A stretch of DNA of 64,000 nucleotides, from NCBI RefSeq assembly GCF_002094855.1, contig NZ_ARYN01000001.1, positions 1-64,000 of the forward strand. Direction: 5' to 3'. The notes below the pieces were generated by a model. The model saw only the letters and a list, made by a program, of their open reading frames with translations, was not told where the DNA came from and searched no databases. Positions within the stretch are counted from its first letter, which is position 1. The number at the start of each line of letters is the position of its first letter. This DNA is from Zunongwangia atlantica 22II14-10F7 (lineage in GTDB: Bacteria; Bacteroidota; Bacteroidia; Flavobacteriales; Flavobacteriaceae). Shown in pieces: positions 18,747 to 27,124 of the stretch. Position numbers and translations under genes: made by a program.

Positions 18747-20396
18747 ATGAAGAATTTTAAATATATACTAGGCCTTTTGATCATTCTTGGTAGCTTTTTA
18801 CAAAGCTGCCAGGATGATGATCACGACTTTGGAGAAGTCGTGGCGCCTTCAAATCTTTCTTTAGAAGCAACTATTGTAAATGCAGATGATGATAATCCTT
18901 ATGGAGACGGTAGCGGGCAGGTGCAGTTTGTGGCTTCAGCAGATAATGCGATAAACTACAAATTCGCTTTTGGAGATAATACTTCAACTAATGTTTCAGA
19001 TGGTAATGTAATGCATTCGTTTACTTCAACAGGAGTAAATGAATATGTGGTGACCGTGATCGCTACCGGTACAGGTGGTACGGCATCTTCAATGACAACT
19101 ACAGTAACTGTGTTTAGTGAATTTGATGATCCAGAGACCAAATCTTTACTAACAGGAGACGATACTAAAACATGGTATGTGGCAGCTGCACTACCAGCTC
19201 ATTTAGGAGTTGGGCCGGTGGAAACTGTAACACCAGATTATTATGCTGCTGCACCGTTCGAGAAAACAGGAAATCCTTGTTTCTACGACGATATGATCAC
19301 TTTTAGTTTAGATGCTAATAATAATATCGTATTTAATCATGATAACAACGATGCTACATTTTTTAACGTAGATTTCTTAAGCGTTGGTGGTGGCGGAGGC
19401 TCAGAAGATCAATGTCTTACATTCGATACTTCTGGCAATAAATTCGTAAATCTAGCTTCAGCGCAATCTGGCTTGGGAGAAGATGTTTCTACCGGCACGC
19501 AAATGATGATCTCAGATGGTGGTTTTATGTCTTATTACATAGGTACAAGTACTTACGAAATCCTAGAGATTACAGATGATTATTTATATGTACGCGGAAT
19601 TCCTGGTTCTAATCCTGCATTAGCATGGTATTTAAAATTCACTACAGATCCTGATGGAGGAGCTGGAGGAGGAAACCAATCTGCTGAAGGAAGTGAGTTA
19701 GAAACTGAATTCGAAAACCTTGTTTGGGAAGAGGAATTTGATGGCGCCGCTTTAGATACCGATAGCTGGAATATTGAAACTGGTAATGGTGATAATGGTT
19801 GGGGAAATAACGAAAGCCAGTATTACACAGCAGATAATGCAGTAGTAAGTGACGGTACTTTAAAGATCAATGCGATTGCTGAAAATACAAATGGATTCGA
19901 TTATTCTTCAGCAAGAATAACAACGATGGACAAGCAGGAGTTTGAATATGGTAGAGTGGAGGTGCGAGCTAAGCTTCCTTCTGCTGCCGGAACCTGGCCT
20001 GCGATCTGGATGTTGGGATCCAATTTTGCTGAAGTTGGTTGGCCAAATAGTGGAGAGATCGATATTATGGAACATGTAGGTAACGATCTTGGAGAAGTTT
20101 TAGGCACTCTTCACATGCCAGGAAACTCTGGTGGCGAAGGAATTTCTAAAGGAACGGAAGTTGAAAATGTGGAATCTGAATTCCATACCTATACTCTAGA
20201 GTGGACTGCAGATCATATTCTTTTTGCTGTAGATAACGTAGTGTTTCATGAATTTGAAAACAATGCAAGCACACCATTTAATCAGCCATTTTTCTTAATT
20301 CTGAATGTGGCAATGGGTGGTAATCTAGGAGGAACAATAGATCCTAATTTTACTCAGGATACTATGGAAGTAGATTATGTGAAAGTTTTTCAATAA
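18747..20396 (+). CDS. PKD-domain GH16 endo-beta-glucanase lipoprotein (laminarinase-like)
   Basis: Surface endo-beta-1,3-glucanase, 549 residues. The lipobox FLQSC and mature CQDDDHDFGE predict surface display. A PKD domain covers about 30-125 (FAFGDNTSTNVSDG). A middle domain at about 130-300, beginning LLTGDDTKTWYV, is of a type I know only from Bacteroidetes glycan proteins; it may bind glucan. The GH16 domain covers about 315-549: WGNNESQYYT and WPAIWMLG line the cleft, and GEIDIME supplies nucleophile Glu437, Asp439 and acid/base Glu442. All catalytic residues are present. It should make the first cut of laminarin for import by SusCD. Confidence 0.93.
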   Translation: MKNFKYILGLLIILGSFLQSCQDDDHDFGEVVAPSNLSLEATIVNADDDNPYGDGSGQVQFVASADNAINYKFAFGDNTSTNVSDGNVMHSFTSTGVNEYVVTVIATGTGGTASSMTTTVTVFSEFDDPETKSLLTGDDTKTWYVAAALPAHLGVGPVETVTPDYYAAAPFEKTGNPCFYDDMITFSLDANNNIVFNHDNNDATFFNVDFLSVGGGGGSEDQCLTFDTSGNKFVNLASAQSGLGEDVSTGTQMMISDGGFMSYYIGTSTYEILEITDDYLYVRGIPGSNPALAWYLKFTTDPDGGAGGGNQSAEGSELETEFENLVWEEEFDGAALDTDSWNIETGNGDNGWGNNESQYYTADNAVVSDGTLKINAIAENTNGFDYSSARITTMDKQEFEYGRVEVRAKLPSAAGTWPAIWMLGSNFAEVGWPNSGEIDIMEHVGNDLGEVLGTLHMPGNSGGEGISKGTEVENVESEFHTYTLEWTADHILFAVDNVVFHEFENNASTPFNQPFFLILNVAMGGNLGGTIDPNFTQDTMEVDYVKVFQ

Positions 20397-20430
20397 AGAA
20401 AATACATAATTTCAGGTTTGATTTTTAATG

Positions 20431-20480
20431 AAATAGGGGTTGCCTGGAGGTTAAGCTGTTCTTCCTCGTAGCCCTTATTT
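20431..20480 (+). other. intercistronic hairpin between GH16 and GH3 genes
   Basis: Bases 20431-20443 pair with 20468-20480 in a 13-bp stem including three G-U pairs, and GAGG (20447-20450) can pair with CCTC (20464-20467) inside. The 95-base gap is the longest inside the operon; the others are 1-14 bases. The T-rich tail is weak, so it could be a partial terminator or an RNA processing or stability element that sets GH3/GH16 levels. Confidence 0.55.
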
Positions 20481-20491
20481 AATTTTTGGAT

Positions 20492-22780
20492 ATGAAAAAA
20501 AGACTAGCAATAATAGGAGTATTTCTGTCATTAGGTTTACTGGCATTCTCCACCTATAAAAAGCCTGTGGTAAAATCTACAGATCCAGCCGATATAGAAC
20601 AAAAAGTAGATTCGGTTTTGGCTTTAATGACGCTCGAAGAAAAAATCGGGCAGATGGTACAATATAACGGAAGCTGGGATGTAACCGGTCCCGCTACCGG
20701 AACAGATAACGAAAAGAAACTCGAGAATCTTAAAAATGGTCTTGTTGGTTCTATGCTTAACGTGACTTCTGTAGAGCACACGCGTGAAGCACAAAAGATC
20801 GTGATGGAAAATAGCCGACTAAAAATTCCGTTGATTTTTGGTTATGATGTAATCCATGGGTATCAAACAATGTTTCCTGTGCCACTTGGAGAAAGTGCGA
20901 GTTGGGATCTAGAATTGATGGAAAAAACGGCAAGAGTGGCGGGTAGAGAAACTGCAGCTGCCGGAGTTCACTGGACGTTTGCGCCAATGATGGATATTTC
21001 TCGCGATGCCCGTTGGGGTAGAATTATGGAAGGTGCGGGTGAAGATCCTTTTCTTAATTCGAAAATTGCTGTGGCGAGAATTAAAGGATTTCAGGGAGAC
21101 GATCTCTCAGATGCTAAAACTATCGCAGCCTGTGCTAAGCACTTTGCAGGTTATGGTTTTGCTGAAGCTGGTAGAGATTATAATACTGTAAACGTTGGAA
21201 TTTACGAGTTAAATAACACGATCTTGCCTCCGTTTAAAGCAGCTGCAGATGCAGGTGTAGCTACTTTCATGAACTCATTTAACGAAATAGACGGAGTGCC
21301 GGCAACCGCAAGTACTTATTTACAAAGAGATTTACTGAAAGGTGATTGGGACTGGGACGGATTTGTAGTTTCAGATTGGGGTTCTATAACCGAGCTTATT
21401 CCGCATGGCGTTGCAAAGGATAAAAAAGCTGCTGCAAAATTAGCAGTAAAAGCCGGAAGCGACATGGATATGGAAGGTGGCGCGTACGAGTCTTCTTTGA
21501 AAGAATTGATCGAGGAGGGTAAAGTTGATGAAAAGTTGATCGACGATGCAGTAAAACGAATTCTTCGAGTAAAGTTCAGATTGGGGCTTTTTGATGATCC
21601 TTATAAATATTGTGATGAAGCCTTCGAGAAATCTGAATTATATTCTGAAGCTAATCAACAAGTCTCTTTAGAAGCCGGGAAAAAATCGATCGTTCTTTTA
21701 AAAAATGAGAATGATATTTTACCAATCTCAAATTCGATAAAAAACATCGCTGTTATTGGACCACTGGCGAACGATAAAGATTCGCCGCTTGGTAACTGGA
21801 GAGCACATGCTGTGGAGAATTCGGCTGTTTCAGTTTTAGAAGGAATAAAAAATCATGCACCAAAAGGTGTAAAAGTATCTTATGCTGAAGGTGCTAAGCT
21901 TTCTACCGGAGATCGTTCATTCTTAAACCCCATGACCTTCAATGAAGATGATAAAAGTGGTTTTGCTGAAGCTGAAAAATTAGCAAAAGCATCAGATTTG
22001 GTGGTTTTGGTTGTTGGTGAAGATGCTTTTCAGACAGGAGAAGGGCGTAGCCAGGCAAATATTGGATTTGCCGGAGTTCAGGACGATCTTATTAAAACCA
22101 TTCAAAAAGCGAATAAAAATGTAGTGATGGTTTTAATGAATGGTCGCCCAATGGATCTTAATTGGAGTGCAAAAAATGTTCCTGCAATCGTAGAATCTTG
22201 GTTTTTAGGTTCACAACATGGTAATGCGGTGGCCGAAGTTTTATTCGGTAAGTACAATCCTTCGGGAAAATTACCGGTTTCTTTTCCGCAGAATTCAGGA
22301 ATGGAACCTTTGTATTATAACCAAAAAAGCACCGGTAGACCAGATGGTGGCGCCCAAGTAACCTATTCGCATTACACAGATTCGCCAAGAGAAGCGTTGT
22401 TTCCTTTTGGATTCGGACTTAGTTATTCTGATTTTGAATATGGGGACATCAACTTAAGTGCTAATTCATTTTCTGAAAATGGAGAAATAGAAGCTACAAT
22501 TTCAGTAAAAAATACAGGGAAAATGGCCGGTGAAGAAACCGTTCAGTTGTATTTGCATGATCTGGTAGGAAGCATTACAAGACCAAATCTAGAATTAAAA
22601 GCTTTTGAAAAAGTTTCTTTAGCGCCAGGTGAAAGCAAAACCGTGAAGTTTACTATCGATAAAGAAATGATCACCTATTTTACGGCTAATAAAAAATGGG
22701 AAGCTGAAGCCGGTGATTTTGAAGTGATGATTGGTGGAAATTCTGTAGATCTTAAAAAAGCTAATTTTGAATTTAAATAA
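20492..22780 (+). CDS. GH3 beta-glucosidase (BglX-like)
   Basis: Exo-acting beta-glucosidase that would turn imported gluco-oligosaccharides into glucose. I take ATG 20492 (762 residues) rather than TTG 20486 because MKKRLAII starts a clean Sec signal. There is no lipobox, so it is a soluble periplasmic enzyme. The GH3 N-domain carries the nucleophile Asp295 in GFVVSDWGS and substrate-binding AKHFAGYG. The GH3 C-domain holds the usual acid/base region (VLVVGEDAFQTGEGRSQ), and a fibronectin III-like domain ends the protein. Length and layout match the BglX group. It abuts the second GH16 gene (1 base between stop and start). Confidence 0.94.
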   Translation: MKKRLAIIGVFLSLGLLAFSTYKKPVVKSTDPADIEQKVDSVLALMTLEEKIGQMVQYNGSWDVTGPATGTDNEKKLENLKNGLVGSMLNVTSVEHTREAQKIVMENSRLKIPLIFGYDVIHGYQTMFPVPLGESASWDLELMEKTARVAGRETAAAGVHWTFAPMMDISRDARWGRIMEGAGEDPFLNSKIAVARIKGFQGDDLSDAKTIAACAKHFAGYGFAEAGRDYNTVNVGIYELNNTILPPFKAAADAGVATFMNSFNEIDGVPATASTYLQRDLLKGDWDWDGFVVSDWGSITELIPHGVAKDKKAAAKLAVKAGSDMDMEGGAYESSLKELIEEGKVDEKLIDDAVKRILRVKFRLGLFDDPYKYCDEAFEKSELYSEANQQVSLEAGKKSIVLLKNENDILPISNSIKNIAVIGPLANDKDSPLGNWRAHAVENSAVSVLEGIKNHAPKGVKVSYAEGAKLSTGDRSFLNPMTFNEDDKSGFAEAEKLAKASDLVVLVVGEDAFQTGEGRSQANIGFAGVQDDLIKTIQKANKNVVMVLMNGRPMDLNWSAKNVPAIVESWFLGSQHGNAVAEVLFGKYNPSGKLPVSFPQNSGMEPLYYNQKSTGRPDGGAQVTYSHYTDSPREALFPFGFGLSYSDFEYGDINLSANSFSENGEIEATISVKNTGKMAGEETVQLYLHDLVGSITRPNLELKAFEKVSLAPGESKTVKFTIDKEMITYFTANKKWEAEAGDFEVMIGGNSVDLKKANFEFK

Positions 22781-22781
22781 T

Positions 22782-23546
22782 ATGAAGGCAAGATTCGCGA
22801 TTTTAGGATTAGTTTTTTTGAGTTTACAAAGTTGCAGTACTCAGGAAAAAGAATTGATCTGGGAAGAAGATTTTGATGGAAATAGCTTAAATATGGATTA
22901 TTGGAGCTACGAGAATGGTGATGGTTGTCCTGATATTTGTGGTTGGGGAAATAACGAACGCCAGGTTTATCGTCCGGAAAATCTTGAAATTAAAGACGGG
23001 ATGGCGATAATTACTGCTGAAAAAGACGGTGATGATTATTTCAGTTCTCGAATAAATACCAAGGAAAAGTTCGAATTTCAATACGGAACTATAGAAACCC
23101 GAGCTAAAGTTCCTGGCGGACACGGAATTTGGCCGGCAATCTGGATGCTTGGTGATAATATTGGTGAAGTGGGCTGGCCTGCTTCCGGAGAAATCGATAT
23201 TATGGAATATGTAGGCCGAATGAAAGATACGCTGCACACAACTTTACACACCCCAGCAACGTACGGCGATAATGCAAGCACTAAAGTGACGAAAATCGAT
23301 AATGTAGAAGACGATTTTCATGTGTATAAAGTAGAATGGTCTAAAGATGAAATTGTTTATTTTATCGACGGAAAAAAAGTATATACTTTTTCACCAAAAG
23401 TAAAGGACGACGAGCATTATCCTTTTAGACACAAGTTCTATTTCTTGCTGAATATGGCGATTGGTGGAAACTTTGGCGGTCCCGAGGTAGACGACAGTAT
23501 TTTTCCTACTAAATTCTATATCGATTATATAAAAGTGTATCAATAA
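22782..23546 (+). CDS. GH16 endo-beta-glucanase lipoprotein, short form
   Basis: Second laminarinase-like enzyme, 254 residues from ATG 22782 (an in-frame TTG at 22767 inside the GH3 gene is rejected). It has a lipoprotein signal with lipobox LQSC, but the mature CSTQEKEL lacks the acidic run of the first GH16, so it is more likely periplasmic. Almost the whole mature protein is one GH16 domain: WGNNERQVYRPEN, GIWPAIWMLG, and GEIDIME with nucleophile Glu137, Asp139 and acid/base Glu142. It is the last gene of the locus and is followed by a strong terminator. It probably trims imported oligosaccharides with GH3. Confidence 0.93.
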   Translation: MKARFAILGLVFLSLQSCSTQEKELIWEEDFDGNSLNMDYWSYENGDGCPDICGWGNNERQVYRPENLEIKDGMAIITAEKDGDDYFSSRINTKEKFEFQYGTIETRAKVPGGHGIWPAIWMLGDNIGEVGWPASGEIDIMEYVGRMKDTLHTTLHTPATYGDNASTKVTKIDNVEDDFHVYKVEWSKDEIVYFIDGKKVYTFSPKVKDDEHYPFRHKFYFLLNMAIGGNFGGPEVDDSIFPTKFYIDYIKVYQ

Positions 23547-23569
23547 TCTGATATTTTTAGCATTATAAA

Positions 23570-23599
23570 AAAAGCCCTTTCAAAACTGAAAGGGCTTTT
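23570..23599. terminator. bidirectional terminator at the end of the glucan locus
   Basis: AAAAGCCCTTTC (23570-23581) and GAAAGGGCTTTT (23588-23599) form a perfect 12-bp stem with a 6-base loop. It serves the plus-strand glucan operon and the minus-strand small lipoprotein genes. Confidence 0.9.
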
Positions 23600-23632
23600 C
23601 TCTTTGGTTAGTAAGTTGCTTTGTATTTTGGG

Positions 23633-23785
23633 TTAATCTACTGCATCTTCTATTGCATCACCTGTATCTTCTGCTGCTTCTTCAACACTATCTGCAGCTT
23701 TTTCTACACCAGATTTTTCTTCACGGCAAGAAGTTAATACAATAGTTGTTACAAATGCGGCTAAAATTACTAAGGCTCTTTTCAT
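23633..23785 (-). CDS. very small acidic lipoprotein (50 aa)
   Basis: Unknown 50-residue lipoprotein. The signal MKRALVILAAFVTTIVLTSC ends in lipobox LTSC, and the mature part is only about 31 residues: CREEKSGVEKAADSVEEAA and then alternating Asp/Glu and Ala. That tail can form an amphipathic, very acidic helix. The reading frame, signal peptide and lipobox match the two larger genes just upstream (23815 and 24263), which share CRE after the signal, so it is a real gene and not chance. It ends 34 bases before the shared terminator. Function is unknown; entericidin-like stress lipoproteins are a size analogy only. Confidence 0.75.
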   Translation of the reverse strand: MKRALVILAAFVTTIVLTSCREEKSGVEKAADSVEEAAEDTGDAIEDAVD

Positions 23786-23814
23786 AATATTGGTTTTTGG
23801 TTGGTAATATTTGT

Positions 23815-24135
23815 TTAATTATCGTCAGATCCGTCAATTTCGTCTCCAACTTCGTCAATAGCATTTCCAGTTTCGTCTACTGCAGTATCTACAGCGTCAC
23901 CGGTTTCGTTGGCTGCATTTTCAACTGCATCTCCAACATCCTGCCCTGCTTCTTTAACATCTTCAATTACACCATTGTCGTCGTCATTATAATCATCCAT
24001 TTCATCTTCCTGATCTTCAATCATACCATCGTTCATTTCGGTGTCATCGGTGTTGTCTTCTGTTGTTTCTCTACAAGAATTCATTGTAAAAGAAATAGTT
24101 AGAAAAGAAGCAAATATTAAAAAGTAACGTTTCAT
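23815..24135 (-). CDS. small acidic lipoprotein (106 aa)
   Basis: Unknown lipoprotein. Its signal peptide ends in lipobox MNSC and the mature chain starts CRETTEDNTDDTE, acidic enough to act as a surface-export signal. The remaining 80 residues are low-complexity and highly acidic. The second half has repeated heptad-like units of the pattern D-x-V-x-x-A-x-x-E-T-G (GDAVENAANETGDAVDTAVD), much like the tail of the 50-residue neighbour 29 bases downstream. It looks like one long acidic helix on a lipid anchor. It is likely co-transcribed with the neighbour. No function is assigned. Confidence 0.75.
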   Translation of the reverse strand: MKRYFLIFASFLTISFTMNSCRETTEDNTDDTEMNDGMIEDQEDEMDDYNDDDNGVIEDVKEAGQDVGDAVENAANETGDAVDTAVDETGNAIDEVGDEIDGSDDN

Positions 24136-24225
24136 AGTTTTTTGATTTATTGGTTGAAATTAAAATTAATATGTAAATAAACAGACTTAATAAAATTTGT
24201 GGTAAAGTTTTGCTAAGACTATTTT

Positions 24226-24248
24226 AAAACTCTGGGAAACCGAGTTTT
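24226..24248 (-). terminator. possible weak terminator after the 70-aa lipoprotein
   Basis: AAAACTC (24226-24232) pairs with GAGTTTT (24242-24248) around a 9-base loop. On the minus strand the T run is short, so termination would be partial. Confidence 0.4.
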
Positions 24249-24262
24249 TTTGTTAAAACTCC

Positions 24263-24475
24263 TTAATTATCGTCGCCAATTTTATCGATTTCCTCGTCGA
24301 TTTCTTCATTTACTTTTTTGTCTACTTTCTTAGCAGTACGTTCTAAAATACCTTCGTTTTCGGTTTTTTCGACTTCAACTTCTTTTACAACGGTTTTTTG
24401 AGGTTCTTCACGGCAAGACAAAAAAGTTGTTGCACTTATTGCCATAAATCCACCTAATAAAATTAATCGTTTCAT
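24263..24475 (-). CDS. small charged lipoprotein (70 aa)
   Basis: Unknown lipoprotein with signal MKRLILLGGFMAISATTFLS and the mature start CREEPQK. After the anchor comes KTVVKEVEVEKTENEG and then a charged helix with repeating Lys/Glu/Asp (KKVDKKVNEEIDEEID) ending DDN. It shares the MKR start, the SCRE lipobox and a C-terminal charged helix with the two genes downstream, and I read the three as a paralogous or convergent family. A 127-base gap with a weak hairpin separates it from the 106-residue gene, so it may have its own promoter and message. No function is proposed. Confidence 0.72.
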   Translation of the reverse strand: MKRLILLGGFMAISATTFLSCREEPQKTVVKEVEVEKTENEGILERTAKKVDKKVNEEIDEEIDKIGDDN

Positions 24476-24578
24476 GATTTTTAAATATTGTTGAACAGGT
24501 CGAAATTACGACTAATAAGCTTTTTTCGATATTTTTTAAATGAATTTTAATAGAAAGTCTTAAAATACACTCAAAAAA

Positions 24579-25814
24579 TTAGTGGTTTTGCTTTAGATAG
24601 GATAGCACAGTGCGAGTTGCACCTGTGTTACTATTTATAAAATGACCGCTAATCATTCCGGTTTTAGACCTAAATTCTTTGTTTATTACCAGTTTGGTCA
24701 TTATTTGGGATAATTCTTCTGCGGAAGCAACCGAAAATAATCCGGCAAGTTGCTGAAGTTGTTTAGCTTCCGGGAATTTGTCGAAATTTTTACCAATAAT
24801 AATAGGAACACGAAAAGTTGCAGGTTCTAAAATGTTATGAAGTCCGCTGGTGCCTGCTGCCCCGCCAACATAAGCGATGTCTGCATAGCTGTAAACTTTA
24901 GTAAGTAATCCAATAGTATCGATAATTAAAACCTGATATTCGTTAATTTCAGCATCATTTTTTTCTGAAAATAAGATCGTTTTTTTTATAATTTTCGCTT
25001 TTAGTTTTTCGATCTTTTCAGACTTTATTTCATGCGGAGCAATGATGAATTTTACATCTCCTGAAGAATTATTGATGAAATCCAGTAAAAGCGCATCGTC
25101 TTCTGGCCAGGTGCTTCCGGCAACTATACAGGTTTTATTTTCTTTAAAATTTGCTACAAATTCAAGCTGATTATCATATTCTAATTGTCTTGCAACACGA
25201 TCGAAACGAGTATCACCACTTACCGTGGTATTTTCAATATTAATTGTTTTTAAAAGCTGTTTTGATGATTCATTCTGAAGAAAAATATGTTCAAAAACCT
25301 GAAGAGCTTCTTTAAATAAACTTCCGTAAAGCTTAAAATAGATCTGATCTTTTCTAAATGCGCCAGAAATTAGAAATGTGCGAATGTTGTGCTCTTTTAA
25401 TTCTTTTAAAAAGTTAGGCCAAATGTCATATTTGATAAAAAAGGCAAGCTTTGGTCTTACTAGCGATACAAAGCGTTTTGCATTTTTAGGAGTGTCTATT
25501 GGTAAATACACGATCGCATCTGCCGAAGGGTGTTTTTTCTTGTTTTCATAGCCAGAAGGCGAATAAAAGCTCACCAAAATCTTATAATCTGGATATTCAG
25601 CTTTTATAGCTTCCATAATAGGAACAGCTTGCTCAAATTCTCCCAAAGATGCGGCGTGAAACCAAACCCAATCTTTAGAAAAATCAATCTTTTCTAATTG
25701 CTGAAAAACCTGTTTTCTGCCCTCTACAAATAGTTTGAGTTTTGGGTTAAACATGGCCGGCAAAGGAAGTGCCGCTTTGGTTAAATAAGTGAGTAAATTA
25801 TAAATGCCTCGCAA
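24579..25814 (-). CDS. waaA: 3-deoxy-D-manno-octulosonic acid (Kdo) transferase
   Basis: Membrane-associated glycosyltransferase that adds Kdo from CMP-Kdo to lipid A precursor in lipopolysaccharide synthesis; the GT30 family and usual length (411 residues) fit. The N-terminal segment is hydrophobic with family motifs WFHAASLGEFEQ and LVSFYSPSGYE (acceptor domain). The C-terminal domain shows AGSTWPEDD and GGAAGTSGLHNILEPA, which bind CMP-Kdo. It is divergent from the sugar aminotransferase gene with 95 bases between them, and both probably serve cell-surface glycan synthesis. Nothing is unusual in the sequence. Confidence 0.95.
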   Translation of the reverse strand: MRGIYNLLTYLTKAALPLPAMFNPKLKLFVEGRKQVFQQLEKIDFSKDWVWFHAASLGEFEQAVPIMEAIKAEYPDYKILVSFYSPSGYENKKKHPSADAIVYLPIDTPKNAKRFVSLVRPKLAFFIKYDIWPNFLKELKEHNIRTFLISGAFRKDQIYFKLYGSLFKEALQVFEHIFLQNESSKQLLKTINIENTTVSGDTRFDRVARQLEYDNQLEFVANFKENKTCIVAGSTWPEDDALLLDFINNSSGDVKFIIAPHEIKSEKIEKLKAKIIKKTILFSEKNDAEINEYQVLIIDTIGLLTKVYSYADIAYVGGAAGTSGLHNILEPATFRVPIIIGKNFDKFPEAKQLQQLAGLFSVASAEELSQIMTKLVINKEFRSKTGMISGHFINSNTGATRTVLSYLKQNH

Positions 25815-25882
25815 AACAAAGAATTTGGATTACAAAAGTAGGGGTTTCCTTAAAAATGTATGGCAATAGCTGCTATATTTCG

Positions 25883-25890
25883 TAATTTTG
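25883..25890 (+). promoter_or_regulatory. candidate -7 element of the aminotransferase gene
   Basis: TAATTTTG matches TAnnTTTG exactly and lies 19 bases before the ATG at 25910. TGG at 25861-25863, 19 bases upstream, could replace the usual TTG -33 element. Confidence 0.5.
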
Positions 25891-25909
25891 ATTCCACAAG
25901 AAAAAACAA

Positions 25910-27043
25910 ATGAGAAAGATACAGATGGTTGACCTTAAAGGTCAATATGAAGGAATAAAAGATCAAATTAGTACTTCTTTTGATGAGGTGATAACCTCCA
26001 CAGCTTTTATAAACGGACCTGAAGTTCAGAATTTTCAAAAGGAATTAGAAGCATATCTTGGTGTAAAACACGTAATCCCTTGTGGGAACGGGACAGATGC
26101 TTTGCAAATTGCCATGATGGGGCTAGGTTTAAAACCTGGTGACGAGGTTATTACCGTAGATTTTACTTTCGCTGCTACTGTAGAGGTTATTGCTTTGTTA
26201 GGATTAACTCCGGTTTTAATTGATGTAGAACCAGATACTTTTAATATCGATCCTGAAAAAATTAAGTCGGCAATTACGCCAAAAACCAAAGCAATAGTAC
26301 CGGTACATTTATTTGGACAATCGGCAAATATGGATGCGATCATGGAAATTGCTGAAGCTAATAATCTTTATGTAATTGAAGATAATGCACAGGCGATTGG
26401 CGGAAATTACCACGATAAAAACGGGAAAACCCACAAAACCGGAACGATTGGCCATATTGGAGCAACCTCATTTTTTCCATCCAAAAACTTAGGGTGTTAT
26501 GGTGATGGAGGAGCGATCTTTACTAACGACGATGAATTAGCGCATACCATTCGCGGGGTTGTAAACCACGGAATGTACGAGCGTTATCATCATGATGTTG
26601 TTGGAGTGAACTCTAGATTGGATAGTTTGCAGGCAGCAGTTTTAAGAGCAAAATTGCCAAAATTAGATACTTATAATGCGGCTCGTAGAAAATCAGCAGA
26701 TCTTTACGATGCAGCTTTAAAAGGACAGGAAAATATAATTACTCCGGTTCGTATTGGTGCAGATGATACACATGTTTTTCATCAATATACGCTAAGAATC
26801 ACTAACGGAAAAAGAGATGCTTTAGTGAAGCATTTTCAGGAAAATGATATTCCTTGTGGAGTGTATTATCCAATTCCGCTTCACAAACAAAAAGCTTATA
26901 CAGACGAGCGCTACAATGAAGCAGATTTTGAAGTGACTAATCAATTGGTGAAAGAAGTAATTTCTTTACCTATGCATACCGAATTGGATGAAGAGCAAAT
27001 CGAGTTTATCACCAAAACACTTATCGAGTTTGTGAATGGATAG
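25910..27043 (+). CDS. DegT/DnrJ/EryC1/StrS-family sugar aminotransferase
   Basis: PLP-dependent aminotransferase of 377 residues that acts on a nucleotide keto-sugar to make an amino sugar for surface polysaccharide. The PLP lysine is Lys192 in SFFPSKNLGCYGDGGA, Asp158 in VIEDNAQAIGG binds the pyridine nitrogen, and CGNGTDAL near residue 58 binds the phosphate. The C-terminal PIPLHKQKAY motif is typical of WlbE/PglE-like members that use UDP-3-keto-GlcNAcA or UDP-4-keto sugars, but the substrate cannot be read from sequence. No dedicated sugar pathway genes are adjacent; waaA is divergent. Confidence 0.92.
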   Translation: MRKIQMVDLKGQYEGIKDQISTSFDEVITSTAFINGPEVQNFQKELEAYLGVKHVIPCGNGTDALQIAMMGLGLKPGDEVITVDFTFAATVEVIALLGLTPVLIDVEPDTFNIDPEKIKSAITPKTKAIVPVHLFGQSANMDAIMEIAEANNLYVIEDNAQAIGGNYHDKNGKTHKTGTIGHIGATSFFPSKNLGCYGDGGAIFTNDDELAHTIRGVVNHGMYERYHHDVVGVNSRLDSLQAAVLRAKLPKLDTYNAARRKSADLYDAALKGQENIITPVRIGADDTHVFHQYTLRITNGKRDALVKHFQENDIPCGVYYPIPLHKQKAYTDERYNEADFEVTNQLVKEVISLPMHTELDEEQIEFITKTLIEFVNG

Positions 27044-27078
27044 TTTTCAGTAAAACGAAAGGATTGAAAATATTGAAG

Positions 27079-27112
27079 AGCCGTGAAATTATTTAGTTTC
27101 ATGGCTTTTTTG
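27079..27112 (+). terminator. terminator of the aminotransferase gene
   Basis: AGCCGTGAAA (27079-27088) pairs with TTTCATGGCT (27097-27106) with one G-T pair, followed by a T run. Confidence 0.7.
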
Positions 27113-27124
27113 TTTTAGTGTCAA

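Noticed and set aside
23797-24102. A 101-residue plus-strand reading frame rich in Val, Ile and Phe
   Set aside because: It is the antisense of the low-complexity acidic lipoprotein; GAT/GAA-type codons read backwards give hydrophobic residues, so it is a shadow.
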